This document shows, piece after piece, positions 1-4,156 of a stretch of 5,724 bases of DNA. Where the stretch lies: the NCBI GenBank assembly GCA_030145365.1, contig JAQYVS010000085.1:1-5724 (forward strand), written 5' to 3'. A program made the translations under genes and the position numbers. Source of the stretch: Desulfofustis sp. (GTDB lineage: Bacteria > Desulfobacterota > Desulfobulbia > Desulfobulbales > Desulfocapsaceae). The first letter of the stretch is position 1. Each line of letters starts with the position of its first letter. The notes under the pieces were generated by a model. The model worked only from the letters and a program-made list of their open reading frames with translations, was not told where the DNA came from and did no database searches.

Positions 1-495
1 GAGAACCTCACCAGAATTTCCTTGTGGTATACTGGTACAGTAGAAAACTGGACACGTATACAGGAACTTAATTCATCAATCGATCCTAAACGTATTGACA
101 TTGGCGATACCATCCTGATACCCGAAAATCTTTTAAAAACCCGGGAGCCTATGCCAATGGGCTTTCGCGGAAATGGTCAAAAAAAGAAGAAGTCTGCACC
201 TGAATCACTACCGGAAGAATCTTCAAGTAGTGGCGAAAACCAGCTCTTTAATCCCATCGATATCGATGGGACTGAAGAGATAAGCCATCATGAGAAAGAT
301 GGTTTATCCACGCCTATGGACTTTCGTGGAAATGTTCAAAGAGAGAAGAAGCCTGCACCTGAATCATTACCGGAAGAATCTTCCACTAGCGGAGAAAACC
401 AGCTCTTTGGTCCCATCGATATCGATACGCAAACGGAGGAGATAAAGCATCATGAGAAAGATGGTTTATCCATGCCTTTGGAAGCCATTGAGTGA
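1..495 (+). CDS. LysM-domain protein with duplicated acidic tail (5' end missing)
   Basis: The frame is open from base 1 to the TGA at 493-495, giving 164 visible residues; the true start lies outside the window. The TTG at 22 is only an internal codon, because homology begins before it. The first 45 or so residues read as the C-terminal two thirds of a LysM peptidoglycan-binding domain, with NLTRIS, a W-x-R-I-Q-E-L-N helix and the closing I-D-I-G-D-T-I-L-I-P strand. After it comes a hydrophilic, Pro/Glu/Ser-rich tail made of two near-identical 53-54 residue units, ending in MPLEAIE. LysM modules bind glycan strands, so an envelope location is likely, but no signal peptide can be seen because the N-terminus is absent. 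The tail shows no catalytic motif and looks disordered. The function of the whole protein is unknown. The LysM call is firm; anything upstream of the window could be a second domain. Confidence 0.8.
   Translation, partial: ENLTRISLWYTGTVENWTRIQELNSSIDPKRIDIGDTILIPENLLKTREPMPMGFRGNGQKKKKSAPESLPEESSSSGENQLFNPIDIDGTEEISHHEKDGLSTPMDFRGNVQREKKPAPESLPEESSTSGENQLFGPIDIDTQTEEIKHHEKDGLSMPLEAIE
151..471 (+). repeat. Two in-frame tandem repeats (159 and 162 bp) in the LysM protein tail
   Basis: Unit 1 spans 151-309 and unit 2 spans 310-471. Both encode the order F-R-G-N, K/R-rich patch, APESLPEESS, SGENQLF, PIDID, TEEI, HHEKDGLS. Unit 2 is one codon longer, after PIDID. A third copy begins (MP at 472-477) and then diverges. 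The DNA is almost as conserved as the protein, with long runs of identical bases, which points to a recent duplication. The repeat length is a multiple of three, so copy number can change without breaking the frame. Confidence 0.9.
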
Positions 496-775
496 ATATG
501 AAATTTGCTCCTGTTCTAGAACAGCTGGTGCCGCAAAATCATACAACAGCAGCAGAAAAATACAGGAATCCTGGTGACCTTCCTCCAAGAAATCGGTCAA
601 TAATCTTGTTATGTAATTCAGGTTTCTGAGCATCTGAGAAACGATACATCTTTTCAGCAACTAGCGATATCCATTGGCAGTCCAATTAATATTTTGAAAA
701 TTGTAAGTTAGATGTTTCCTGTACATCTTCAGATTAGGGTATTATGCTGATGCCTGCTAGGTTTACTGGGGTAGG

Positions 776-792
776 GCGCACCTAGGGTGCGC
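776..792. terminator. Short GC-rich hairpin, possible terminator
   Basis: GCGCACC and GGTGCGC form a perfect 7-bp stem around a 3-base loop (TAG). On the plus strand it is followed by GATAATTT rather than a clean T run, so intrinsic termination is only plausible. It lies about 280 bases after the LysM gene stop and 14 bases before the larger tRNA-side hairpin. It could end the LysM transcript or back up the tRNA terminator. Confidence 0.4.
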
Positions 793-805
793 GATAATTT
801 ACCTG

Positions 806-859
806 ATAAATAGATAAGCCCTTCTGACCACTGCGAGTCAAAAGGGCTTATCTATTTAT
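806..859 (-). terminator. Long stem-loop downstream of tRNA-Arg, probable (bidirectional) terminator
   Basis: Positions 806-823 pair perfectly with 842-859 (18 bp, core AAGCCCTT/AAGGGCTT). After one mismatch the stem continues for four more pairs (825-828 with 837-840), closing on an 8-base loop. On the minus strand it starts 27 bases after the encoded CCA of the tRNA, and the descending arm is T-rich (TTATCTATTTAT). The A-rich and T-rich ends make it usable in both directions. It is the only terminator-like structure downstream of the tRNA and of the dgt/hydrolase pair. Confidence 0.75.
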
Positions 860-886
860 AGGCTATGCTATTGGGGGTGTATAATT

Positions 887-963
887 TGGTATGCCCGGAG
901 GGATTCGAACCCCCGACACCCAGGTTCGAAGCCTGGTGCTCTATCCAGCTGAGCTACGGGCAC
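887..963 (-). tRNA. tRNA-Arg(UCG): tRNA-Arg (anticodon UCG), CCA encoded
   Basis: The reverse complement folds into a full 77-base cloverleaf. The acceptor is GTGCCCG/CGGGCAT, with a G1-U72 wobble closing pair. Then come TA at 8-9, a GCTC/GAGC D stem with GG in the loop, an anticodon stem CCAGG/CCTGG around the loop CTTCGAA, a 5-base variable loop, a GGGGG/CCCTC T stem with loop TTCGAAT, discriminator A and a genomically encoded CCA (887-889). The anticodon TCG is at plus-strand positions 927-929 and reads CGA/CGG arginine codons. It stands alone, with its own promoter upstream and a strong hairpin downstream. Confidence 0.97.
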
Positions 964-990
964 AGAAGATAAGATTGTTGTGTTGATGCG

Positions 991-1019
991 TTTTTACCAC
1001 CGGAATCAGGTTGTGTCAA
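991..1019 (-). promoter_or_regulatory. Sigma70-type promoter for tRNA-Arg
   Basis: On the minus strand a perfect TTGACA (plus positions 1014-1019) is separated by exactly 17 bases from TAAAAA (991-996), 4 of 6 matches to the -10 consensus. Transcription would start near 984, leaving a leader of about 20 bases before the tRNA 5' end at 963. It lies just past the stop of the ComEC-like gene (1034), so the tRNA need not depend on read-through from that gene. Confidence 0.75.
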
Positions 1020-1033
1020 CATCAGCTGCGTTT

Positions 1034-1963
1034 TCATTGTTTGGCCGATGTTGTGATGTGATAGCCATCCTGATTGATGGTAAGCACAATATCTCCGCTT
1101 TGGTCAGTTCTAAAGTAGGGGATCTTAAGCTGATCAAGCCTGTTCAGTACTGTTTGATCTGGGGAGCCTATTCTGTTGGTCGGAGCTGTGCTGATAATCG
1201 CATATTCCGGCGATACGCTTCTGAGCAGTGTCTCCGAGGCCGCGTCTGCTGCTCCGTGATGGGCAATTTTCAATACATTTGCTTTCAGGTCATCGTTGAC
1301 TGCAAGAAATTTACTGACTTCATTGCCTGCCAGATCACCCATATGCAAAAGCTGAAAGTTGCCATAGGAAATCATGAGAACCAGTGAGGTGTCATTTAGT
1401 CTGGCATTTGGATCATATGACGGATCAGGATGAAGAACCTTTATTTCCATTGCACCGCAAGTAAGCGCATCGCCACGTGCCAGGGTTTTGTATGGCTGCA
1501 ATGTCCGCAATTTCCGGTAGTCATCAAAATAATCCCAAACCTGGTTGGTTGCACCGTTATCATAAAAATGAGCAGCACCAACCCGGGGTAATAGATCAAA
1601 TAAACCACCGAAATGGTCAATGTGAGGGTGAGTGACGATGGCCAAATCAAGTAATGAGACGTTCATATTCTCAATCTTTTTAGTGATTCGGTGACCGTGC
1701 AGAAGCGGCCCTGCATCGATGAGCACGGCACATGATCCCGGTTGGTGCAGAATCATGGCGTCACCCTGGCCGACGTCGAGAATGTGGATTGCCAGATTGT
1801 CCGAGGCGTTGACCCGCGAACCCCCCAGGGCAACAGCAAGAACCAGAAAGGCCATGGATGCCCACACGAGGGAACCTATTTCAAAAGTGGCGACCGTATC
1901 ATGCATAGCGTTTTGGCGGAATTTTGCAGCCGGTGGATTCAGCCTGGCGGAGAAAATAATCAT
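1034..1963 (-). CDS. ComEC/Rec2-type metallo-beta-lactamase-fold hydrolase, stand-alone, membrane-anchored or exported
   Basis: This 309-residue protein has the metal-binding core HPHIDH (112-117), an upstream DVGQGDA strand (63-69), the ComEC-typical N-D-T-S segment (190-193), M-G-D with the bridging aspartate (210) and A-H-H-G (234-237). These mark the soluble hydrolase domain that, in full-length ComEC, degrades or processes the non-transported DNA strand; here the large competence membrane domain is absent. Residues about 31-47 form one hydrophobic segment followed by VNA-SD, so it is either a signal peptide or an anchor, with the catalytic domain outside the cytoplasm. The start at 1963 has AGGA 7 bases upstream. 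A second ATG at 1906 (residue 20) overlaps the dgt stop as ATGCATGA and could be the true, coupled start, though no ribosome site precedes it. The gene overlaps dgt by 65 (or 8) bases and is very likely co-transcribed with it. Substrate unknown; a nuclease or phosphodiesterase is inferred from the family. Confidence 0.85.
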   Translation of the reverse strand: MIIFSARLNPPAAKFRQNAMHDTVATFEIGSLVWASMAFLVLAVALGGSRVNASDNLAIHILDVGQGDAMILHQPGSCAVLIDAGPLLHGHRITKKIENMNVSLLDLAIVTHPHIDHFGGLFDLLPRVGAAHFYDNGATNQVWDYFDDYRKLRTLQPYKTLARGDALTCGAMEIKVLHPDPSYDPNARLNDTSLVLMISYGNFQLLHMGDLAGNEVSKFLAVNDDLKANVLKIAHHGAADAASETLLRSVSPEYAIISTAPTNRIGSPDQTVLNRLDQLKIPYFRTDQSGDIVLTINQDGYHITTSAKQ

Positions 1964-3098
1964 CCGTCATTCCTGCGATAAAATCCCGAACCCGTGCTGC
2001 CGGTGATTGGCGGCTGGTATATGCCTGGTCAAGATCATCCATCAGGTCGACCCGCAAGCCGTCAGTGCTGCCTCCTTCCAACTGTTTCAGGTAGAAGATA
2101 AATAATTTCTTATAGCATTGGCCAACAAGCGGCAGATGTTCCTGTGTTTCAGGTGCCAGGTAAATTCGTTGGTAGTTAAACTCTTTAAGTTCGTTCAAGG
2201 TCTCAGCTATCTCTGTGCTGAAACCGATGAACGCTTCAGTCGATCCTTCTGCTGTTCCCGGTACAGGAACCTTACTACTTTTTATCAGGTCCGTGACCAG
2301 TGAGTAGACAATAGAGCCGTTGGTCTCGCCGAGCAGTTCAGCGCAGCGTTTGGGCAGGTCGCTTCGTTTGATCAGTCCGAGGATAATGGCATCTTCAATG
2401 TCTCTTCCAATATAGGCGACCGTATCTGCCATCCTGACCACACAGCCTTCCAGTGTCATCGGAAGAAGGTTTGTTTGACAATCGGCCGATTTTGCTTCTA
2501 TTTTTCTATCAAAATCTACAAAATTACCTTTAGGTTCGGGGTTAATCCGAGCAGCATGAACTTCCCCGTCGTGGCAGAGAATTCCATCTAAGGTCTGCAG
2601 GGACAAATTCCAGCCTCTTCCTTTCCGCTCAAGCTTTTCCAGGGCCCGAACAGATTGAATATTGTGCTGAAATCCAGGTAGGCCGTTTTCCATGCAGAGC
2701 TCGGAAAGAAACTGCTCACCGGCGTGACCGAACGGCGGATGACCGATATCATGACCCAGGGAAACGGCTTCGATCAGATCCTCGTTGAGGTGCAAAAATC
2801 TTCCTACGGTTCGGGCAATACGTGACACAAGTTGAACATGGAGTACCCGATGGGTAATATGATCGTTTCTGATCAGGCAGAATACCTGGGTTTTATCTAT
2901 ATAGCGCGCATATGCCCGGGAATGCAGAATACGGTCGGCATCCTGGGCAAAATTCTGACGGTACCCGATGAGCTGCTCTTTATTTCTACGAACTGCCTCG
3001 CTGCTCTTGGCTGCAAGGGGTGAGAGTCGGTTCACCTCTTCCGCATAGAGTTGTTCTGAAATAGTAAATTCCAAATTATTATCAGCTGCTTCAATCAT
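1899..3098 (-). CDS. dgt: Deoxyguanosinetriphosphate triphosphohydrolase (HD-domain dNTPase)
   Basis: The 399-residue protein belongs to the dGTPase-like HD family, which splits dGTP or other dNTPs into the nucleoside and triphosphate and so tunes the dNTP pool. The N-terminal R-x-x-F-x-x-D-x-x-R-I-x-H-S region (47-60) precedes the HD core. Metal ligands can be placed at H83 (in ITHR), H116-D117 (in GHDIGHPPFGH, 115-125) and D225 (in RMADTVAYIGRDIED). The C-terminus carries the usual RVRDFIAGMTDDY segment. Length fits the shorter, type-2 dGTPase-like proteins rather than the roughly 500-residue enterobacterial Dgt. ATG at 3098 is the only sensible start, although its ribosome site is weak. 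The gene leads a minus-strand pair with the ComEC-like gene, whose start lies inside its 3' end. A promoter candidate lies about 50-75 bases upstream, and the gene is divergent from the selenoprotein gene. Nucleotide preference cannot be read from sequence. Confidence 0.93.
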   Translation of the reverse strand: MIEAADNNLEFTISEQLYAEEVNRLSPLAAKSSEAVRRNKEQLIGYRQNFAQDADRILHSRAYARYIDKTQVFCLIRNDHITHRVLHVQLVSRIARTVGRFLHLNEDLIEAVSLGHDIGHPPFGHAGEQFLSELCMENGLPGFQHNIQSVRALEKLERKGRGWNLSLQTLDGILCHDGEVHAARINPEPKGNFVDFDRKIEAKSADCQTNLLPMTLEGCVVRMADTVAYIGRDIEDAIILGLIKRSDLPKRCAELLGETNGSIVYSLVTDLIKSSKVPVPGTAEGSTEAFIGFSTEIAETLNELKEFNYQRIYLAPETQEHLPLVGQCYKKLFIFYLKQLEGGSTDGLRVDLMDDLDQAYTSRQSPAARVRDFIAGMTDDYFLRQAESTGCKIPPKRYA

Positions 3099-3146
3099 AT
3101 TTGCTTTAGAGACAAAAAGGTGTAATGGTGTTGTGCAGTCTCCATA

Positions 3147-3174
3147 ATCATATTCTTTCTTATGGCTATTCCAA
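3147..3174 (-). promoter_or_regulatory. Candidate sigma70 promoter for dgt
   Basis: On the minus strand TTGGAA (plus positions 3169-3174, 4 of 6 to consensus) is followed after 16 bases by TATGAT (3147-3152, 5 of 6). A start near 3140 would give a leader of about 40 bases before the dgt ATG at 3098. The -35 lies close to the plus-strand TATAAT at 3185-3190, so the two divergent units would have back-to-back promoters. Confidence 0.5.
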
Positions 3175-3184
3175 TGAAGAATTT

Positions 3185-3190
3185 TATAAT
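3185..3190 (+). promoter_or_regulatory. Candidate -10 element (TATAAT) for the selenoprotein gene
   Basis: A perfect TATAAT lies 51 bases before the ATG at 3241. No acceptable -35 hexamer is found at 16-18 bases spacing, so the call rests on the -10 alone. Downstream, GTTGC and GCAAC (3194-3198 and 3208-3212) form a small inverted repeat in the expected leader. Confidence 0.35.
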
Positions 3191-3227
3191 AACGTTGCTA
3201 GCTGTTGGCAACCGGGATCAATAAATC

Positions 3228-3234
3228 AAAGGAG
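3228..3234 (+). promoter_or_regulatory. Strong Shine-Dalgarno site AAAGGAG of the selenoprotein gene
   Basis: AAAGGAG ends 6 bases before the ATG at 3241. It is the best ribosome site in the window. It fixes the start of an ORF that appears to stop after only ten codons, which argues that the UGA at 3271 is read through. Confidence 0.85.
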
Positions 3235-3240
3235 TAATAA

Positions 3241-3456
3241 ATGAAAGTGACTATTGAATATTGTGAAAAGTGAAACTATAAGCCGCGTGCTTCCGGGCTG
3301 GAAGCAGAACTTAAAGAAAAATGTGGTGCCGATGTTGAATTGATCGCTTCTTCTGGTGGGGTGTATGAAGTAGTCGTGGATGGAAAACTGCTGTTTTCCA
3401 AAAAGAGCCTAGGCCGTTTTCCTGCAGATGGGGAGGTCATACAATTGATCGGTTGA
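3241..3456 (+). CDS. selW: SelW-like Rdx-family selenoprotein (CxxU), UGA at 3271-3273 read as selenocysteine
   Basis: Reading ATG at 3241 through the in-frame TGA at 3271-3273 to the TGA at 3454-3456 gives 71 residues. The product starts MKVTIEYCEKU, continues N-Y-K-P-R-A with a Leu-rich amphipathic helix, then VELIASSGGVYEV, a VDGKLLFSKK hairpin and L-G-R-F-P at residues 58-62. This is the complete SelT/SelW/SelH (Rdx) thioredoxin-like fold at the usual length for bacterial SelW, with the redox pair C8-E-K-U11 where non-selenium homologues have CxxC. Conservation continues on both sides of the UGA in one frame, so a frameshift or ordinary stop is unlikely. A SECIS-like hairpin follows at once. 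Family members are cytoplasmic thiol oxidoreductases with poorly defined partners. The gene stands alone, divergent from dgt and converging on the DtxR-type gene with a 15-base gap. The alternative is a pseudogene with a Cys/Trp-to-stop change, which the strong ribosome site, hairpin and intact frame disfavour. Confidence 0.93.
3279..3313 (+). promoter_or_regulatory. Bacterial SECIS element (selenocysteine recoding hairpin)
   Basis: TGCTTCC (3288-3294) and GGAAGCA (3300-3306) form a perfect 7-bp stem with the 5-base loop GGGCT (3295-3299). A lower 4-bp stem (3279-3282 with 3310-3313) sits below an internal loop. The apical loop begins 21 bases after the UGA and its first two bases are G. This fits the known bacterial SECIS rules: a coding-region hairpin just 3' of UGA, an apical loop about 16-37 bases away, and a G in the first loop positions. 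SelB with Sec-tRNA would bind the loop. The selA/B/C/D genes are not in this window. Confidence 0.85.
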
Positions 3457-3471
3457 CTCGATGCTGGAGGA

Positions 3472-3978
3472 TCAGGAGTTGGCTGACATGTCTTCAGCGC
3501 AGGAGGCAATACAGTCGGAACTGATAGCGCCTTTGCTGCAATAGTCGGCAAAACCTTTGAGCAGATCATCTCCTCCGCGGGGGCAGACCTGGAGAAATTT
3601 GATAAATCCGATCATCCGGGATATCACCTCCGGAGGAGCGGAATGTTCGATTTTGCAGGCGGCCTCTTCAGCATTGTTGGGATCGATAGCCAGAACTTCG
3701 ACAAAGAATTTTTTTAACGATTCGTGACGATAGATGACGTCTTCGGCAGCATGTTTGCCTTTTTCCGTCATCGTGATTGCTTCATAAGGAGCGTAGTTGA
3801 TCAGCTCTTTTTTAGCCAATGCCCGTAACGCTTCGGTAACTGAGGCCCGACTGACGTCGAGGCGGGCAGCGATATCTTTGCTTCTTGCAACAAGCTTTTT
3901 GTCAGCTATATGATAGATTGCTTCGATATAATCTTCGAGACTGGCACTGAGCTCAACGGTCTGGTCTGTTTTCTTCAT
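3472..3978 (-). CDS. DtxR/MntR-family metal-dependent transcriptional repressor
   Basis: This 168-residue protein has the family layout. An N-terminal winged helix (LEDYIEAIY at 14-22, recognition helix around VSRASVTEALRAL at 42-54, wing ending LTEKG-like TMTEKGK) is followed by a metal-binding dimerisation domain (YRHESLKKFF at 83-92, C-K-I-E-H at 108-112). By alignment from memory, the regulatory site would use D16, E19, H85, C108, E111 and H112. The aspartate is as in MntR, while the cysteine is as in DtxR/IdeR, so iron versus manganese cannot be assigned. There is no SH3-like third domain. The C-terminus instead carries V-C-P-R-G-G and several cysteines (132, 147, 156, 160). The ATG at 3978 fits the family start, but no clear ribosome site precedes it. 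It converges with the selenoprotein gene and diverges from recN. An inverted repeat 27 bases upstream could be its own operator. Confidence 0.9.
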   Translation of the reverse strand: MKKTDQTVELSASLEDYIEAIYHIADKKLVARSKDIAARLDVSRASVTEALRALAKKELINYAPYEAITMTEKGKHAAEDVIYRHESLKKFFVEVLAIDPNNAEEAACKIEHSAPPEVISRMIGFIKFLQVCPRGGDDLLKGFADYCSKGAISSDCIASCAEDMSANS

Positions 3979-4005
3979 TGTTTTTCAGCAATAGAGGTTC
4001 TCGCA

Positions 4006-4020
4006 CCAATCGATGATTGG
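4006..4020. promoter_or_regulatory. Inverted repeat CCAATC-N3-GATTGG upstream of the DtxR-type gene
   Basis: A perfect 6-bp inverted repeat lies 27 bases upstream of the start at 3978. Its position near the expected promoter and its dyad symmetry suit a dimeric repressor, and self-regulation is common in the DtxR family. It does not match the classic TTAGG-type iron box. No good minus-strand promoter could be placed around it. Confidence 0.4.
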
Positions 4021-4025
4021 AAAAT

Positions 4026-4044
4026 CGGTTGCCAAGGCGAACCG
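4026..4044. promoter_or_regulatory. Inverted repeat CGGTT-N9-AACCG overlapping the recN -35: candidate LexA or DtxR operator
   Basis: The 19-bp dyad contains GGTT-GC-C-AAG-G-CGA-ACC. That is one base shorter than the GGTT-N2-C-N4-G-N3-ACC LexA motif I recall for Geobacter sulfurreducens. It covers the -35 hexamer of the recN promoter, a normal place for an SOS operator, and recN is a classical SOS gene. The 19-bp size also fits a DtxR-family box. A partly overlapping GAAC-N4-GTTG (4039-4050) resembles the Gram-positive LexA box with one mismatch. Which protein binds is inference. Confidence 0.5.
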
Positions 4045-4057
4045 TGGTTGGTATACG
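4029..4057 (+). promoter_or_regulatory. Sigma70-type promoter for recN
   Basis: TTGCCA (4029-4034, 5 of 6 to consensus) and TATACG (4052-4057, 4 of 6) are spaced by exactly 17 bases. Transcription from about 4064 would leave a leader of roughly 90 bases before the recN ATG at 4157. The -35 lies inside the inverted repeat at 4026-4044, so a bound repressor would block polymerase. Confidence 0.6.
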
Positions 4058-4156
4058 CCAGTTACGATACTTTCCTTTTGAAGCGTCGTCAAGGATGCTC
4101 AAATAAATATGACAGTGAATAATACAACTGAATAAAAGAGATAATCGTACTTTCTC

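Larger units (their letters stand above)
496..886. other. Intergenic stretch of about 390 bases, no convincing gene; possible coding relic
   Basis: A 43-codon plus-strand ORF (498-629) starts 2 bases after the LysM gene stop, but it has no good ribosome site at the right distance and no recognisable motif. A second frame, closed by TAG at about 708-710, reads a protein-like stretch ending in QQLAISIGSPINILKIVS, but it is interrupted by TAA at about 599-601 and lacks a start. This may be an eroded coding remnant; I cannot name its family. A 64-codon minus-strand ORF (466-660, TTG start) overlaps the LysM gene and is probably spurious. The right part of the stretch holds the two hairpins listed separately. 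Confidence 0.45.

Noticed and set aside
253..270. Perfect 18-bp palindrome CCCATCGATATCGATGGG
   Set aside because: It sits inside the coding repeat (codons for PIDIDG), and the second copy of the repeat keeps only the core; best explained by codon choice, not a site.
627..629. TGA ending the 43-codon ORF, considered as a second selenocysteine codon because a weak hairpin follows
   Set aside because: The hairpin loop lacks G in its first two bases, the protein before and after shows no redox motif or known family, and the frame ends soon after.
466..660. 64-codon minus-strand ORF with TTG start
   Set aside because: Overlaps the LysM gene end, no ribosome site or recognisable domain; likely chance.
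980..1387. 135-codon plus-strand ORF
   Set aside because: It lies entirely antisense to the tRNA promoter and ComEC-like gene and shows no family motif; a shadow frame.
3276..3569. 97-codon minus-strand ORF opposite the selenoprotein gene
   Set aside because: Low-complexity Ser/Pro/Thr composition, overlaps the real selenoprotein frame and the DtxR-type gene; a shadow.
3627..3636. CCTCCGGAGG palindrome inside the DtxR-type gene
   Set aside because: Short, within coding sequence, and not placed at a gene end; probably chance.
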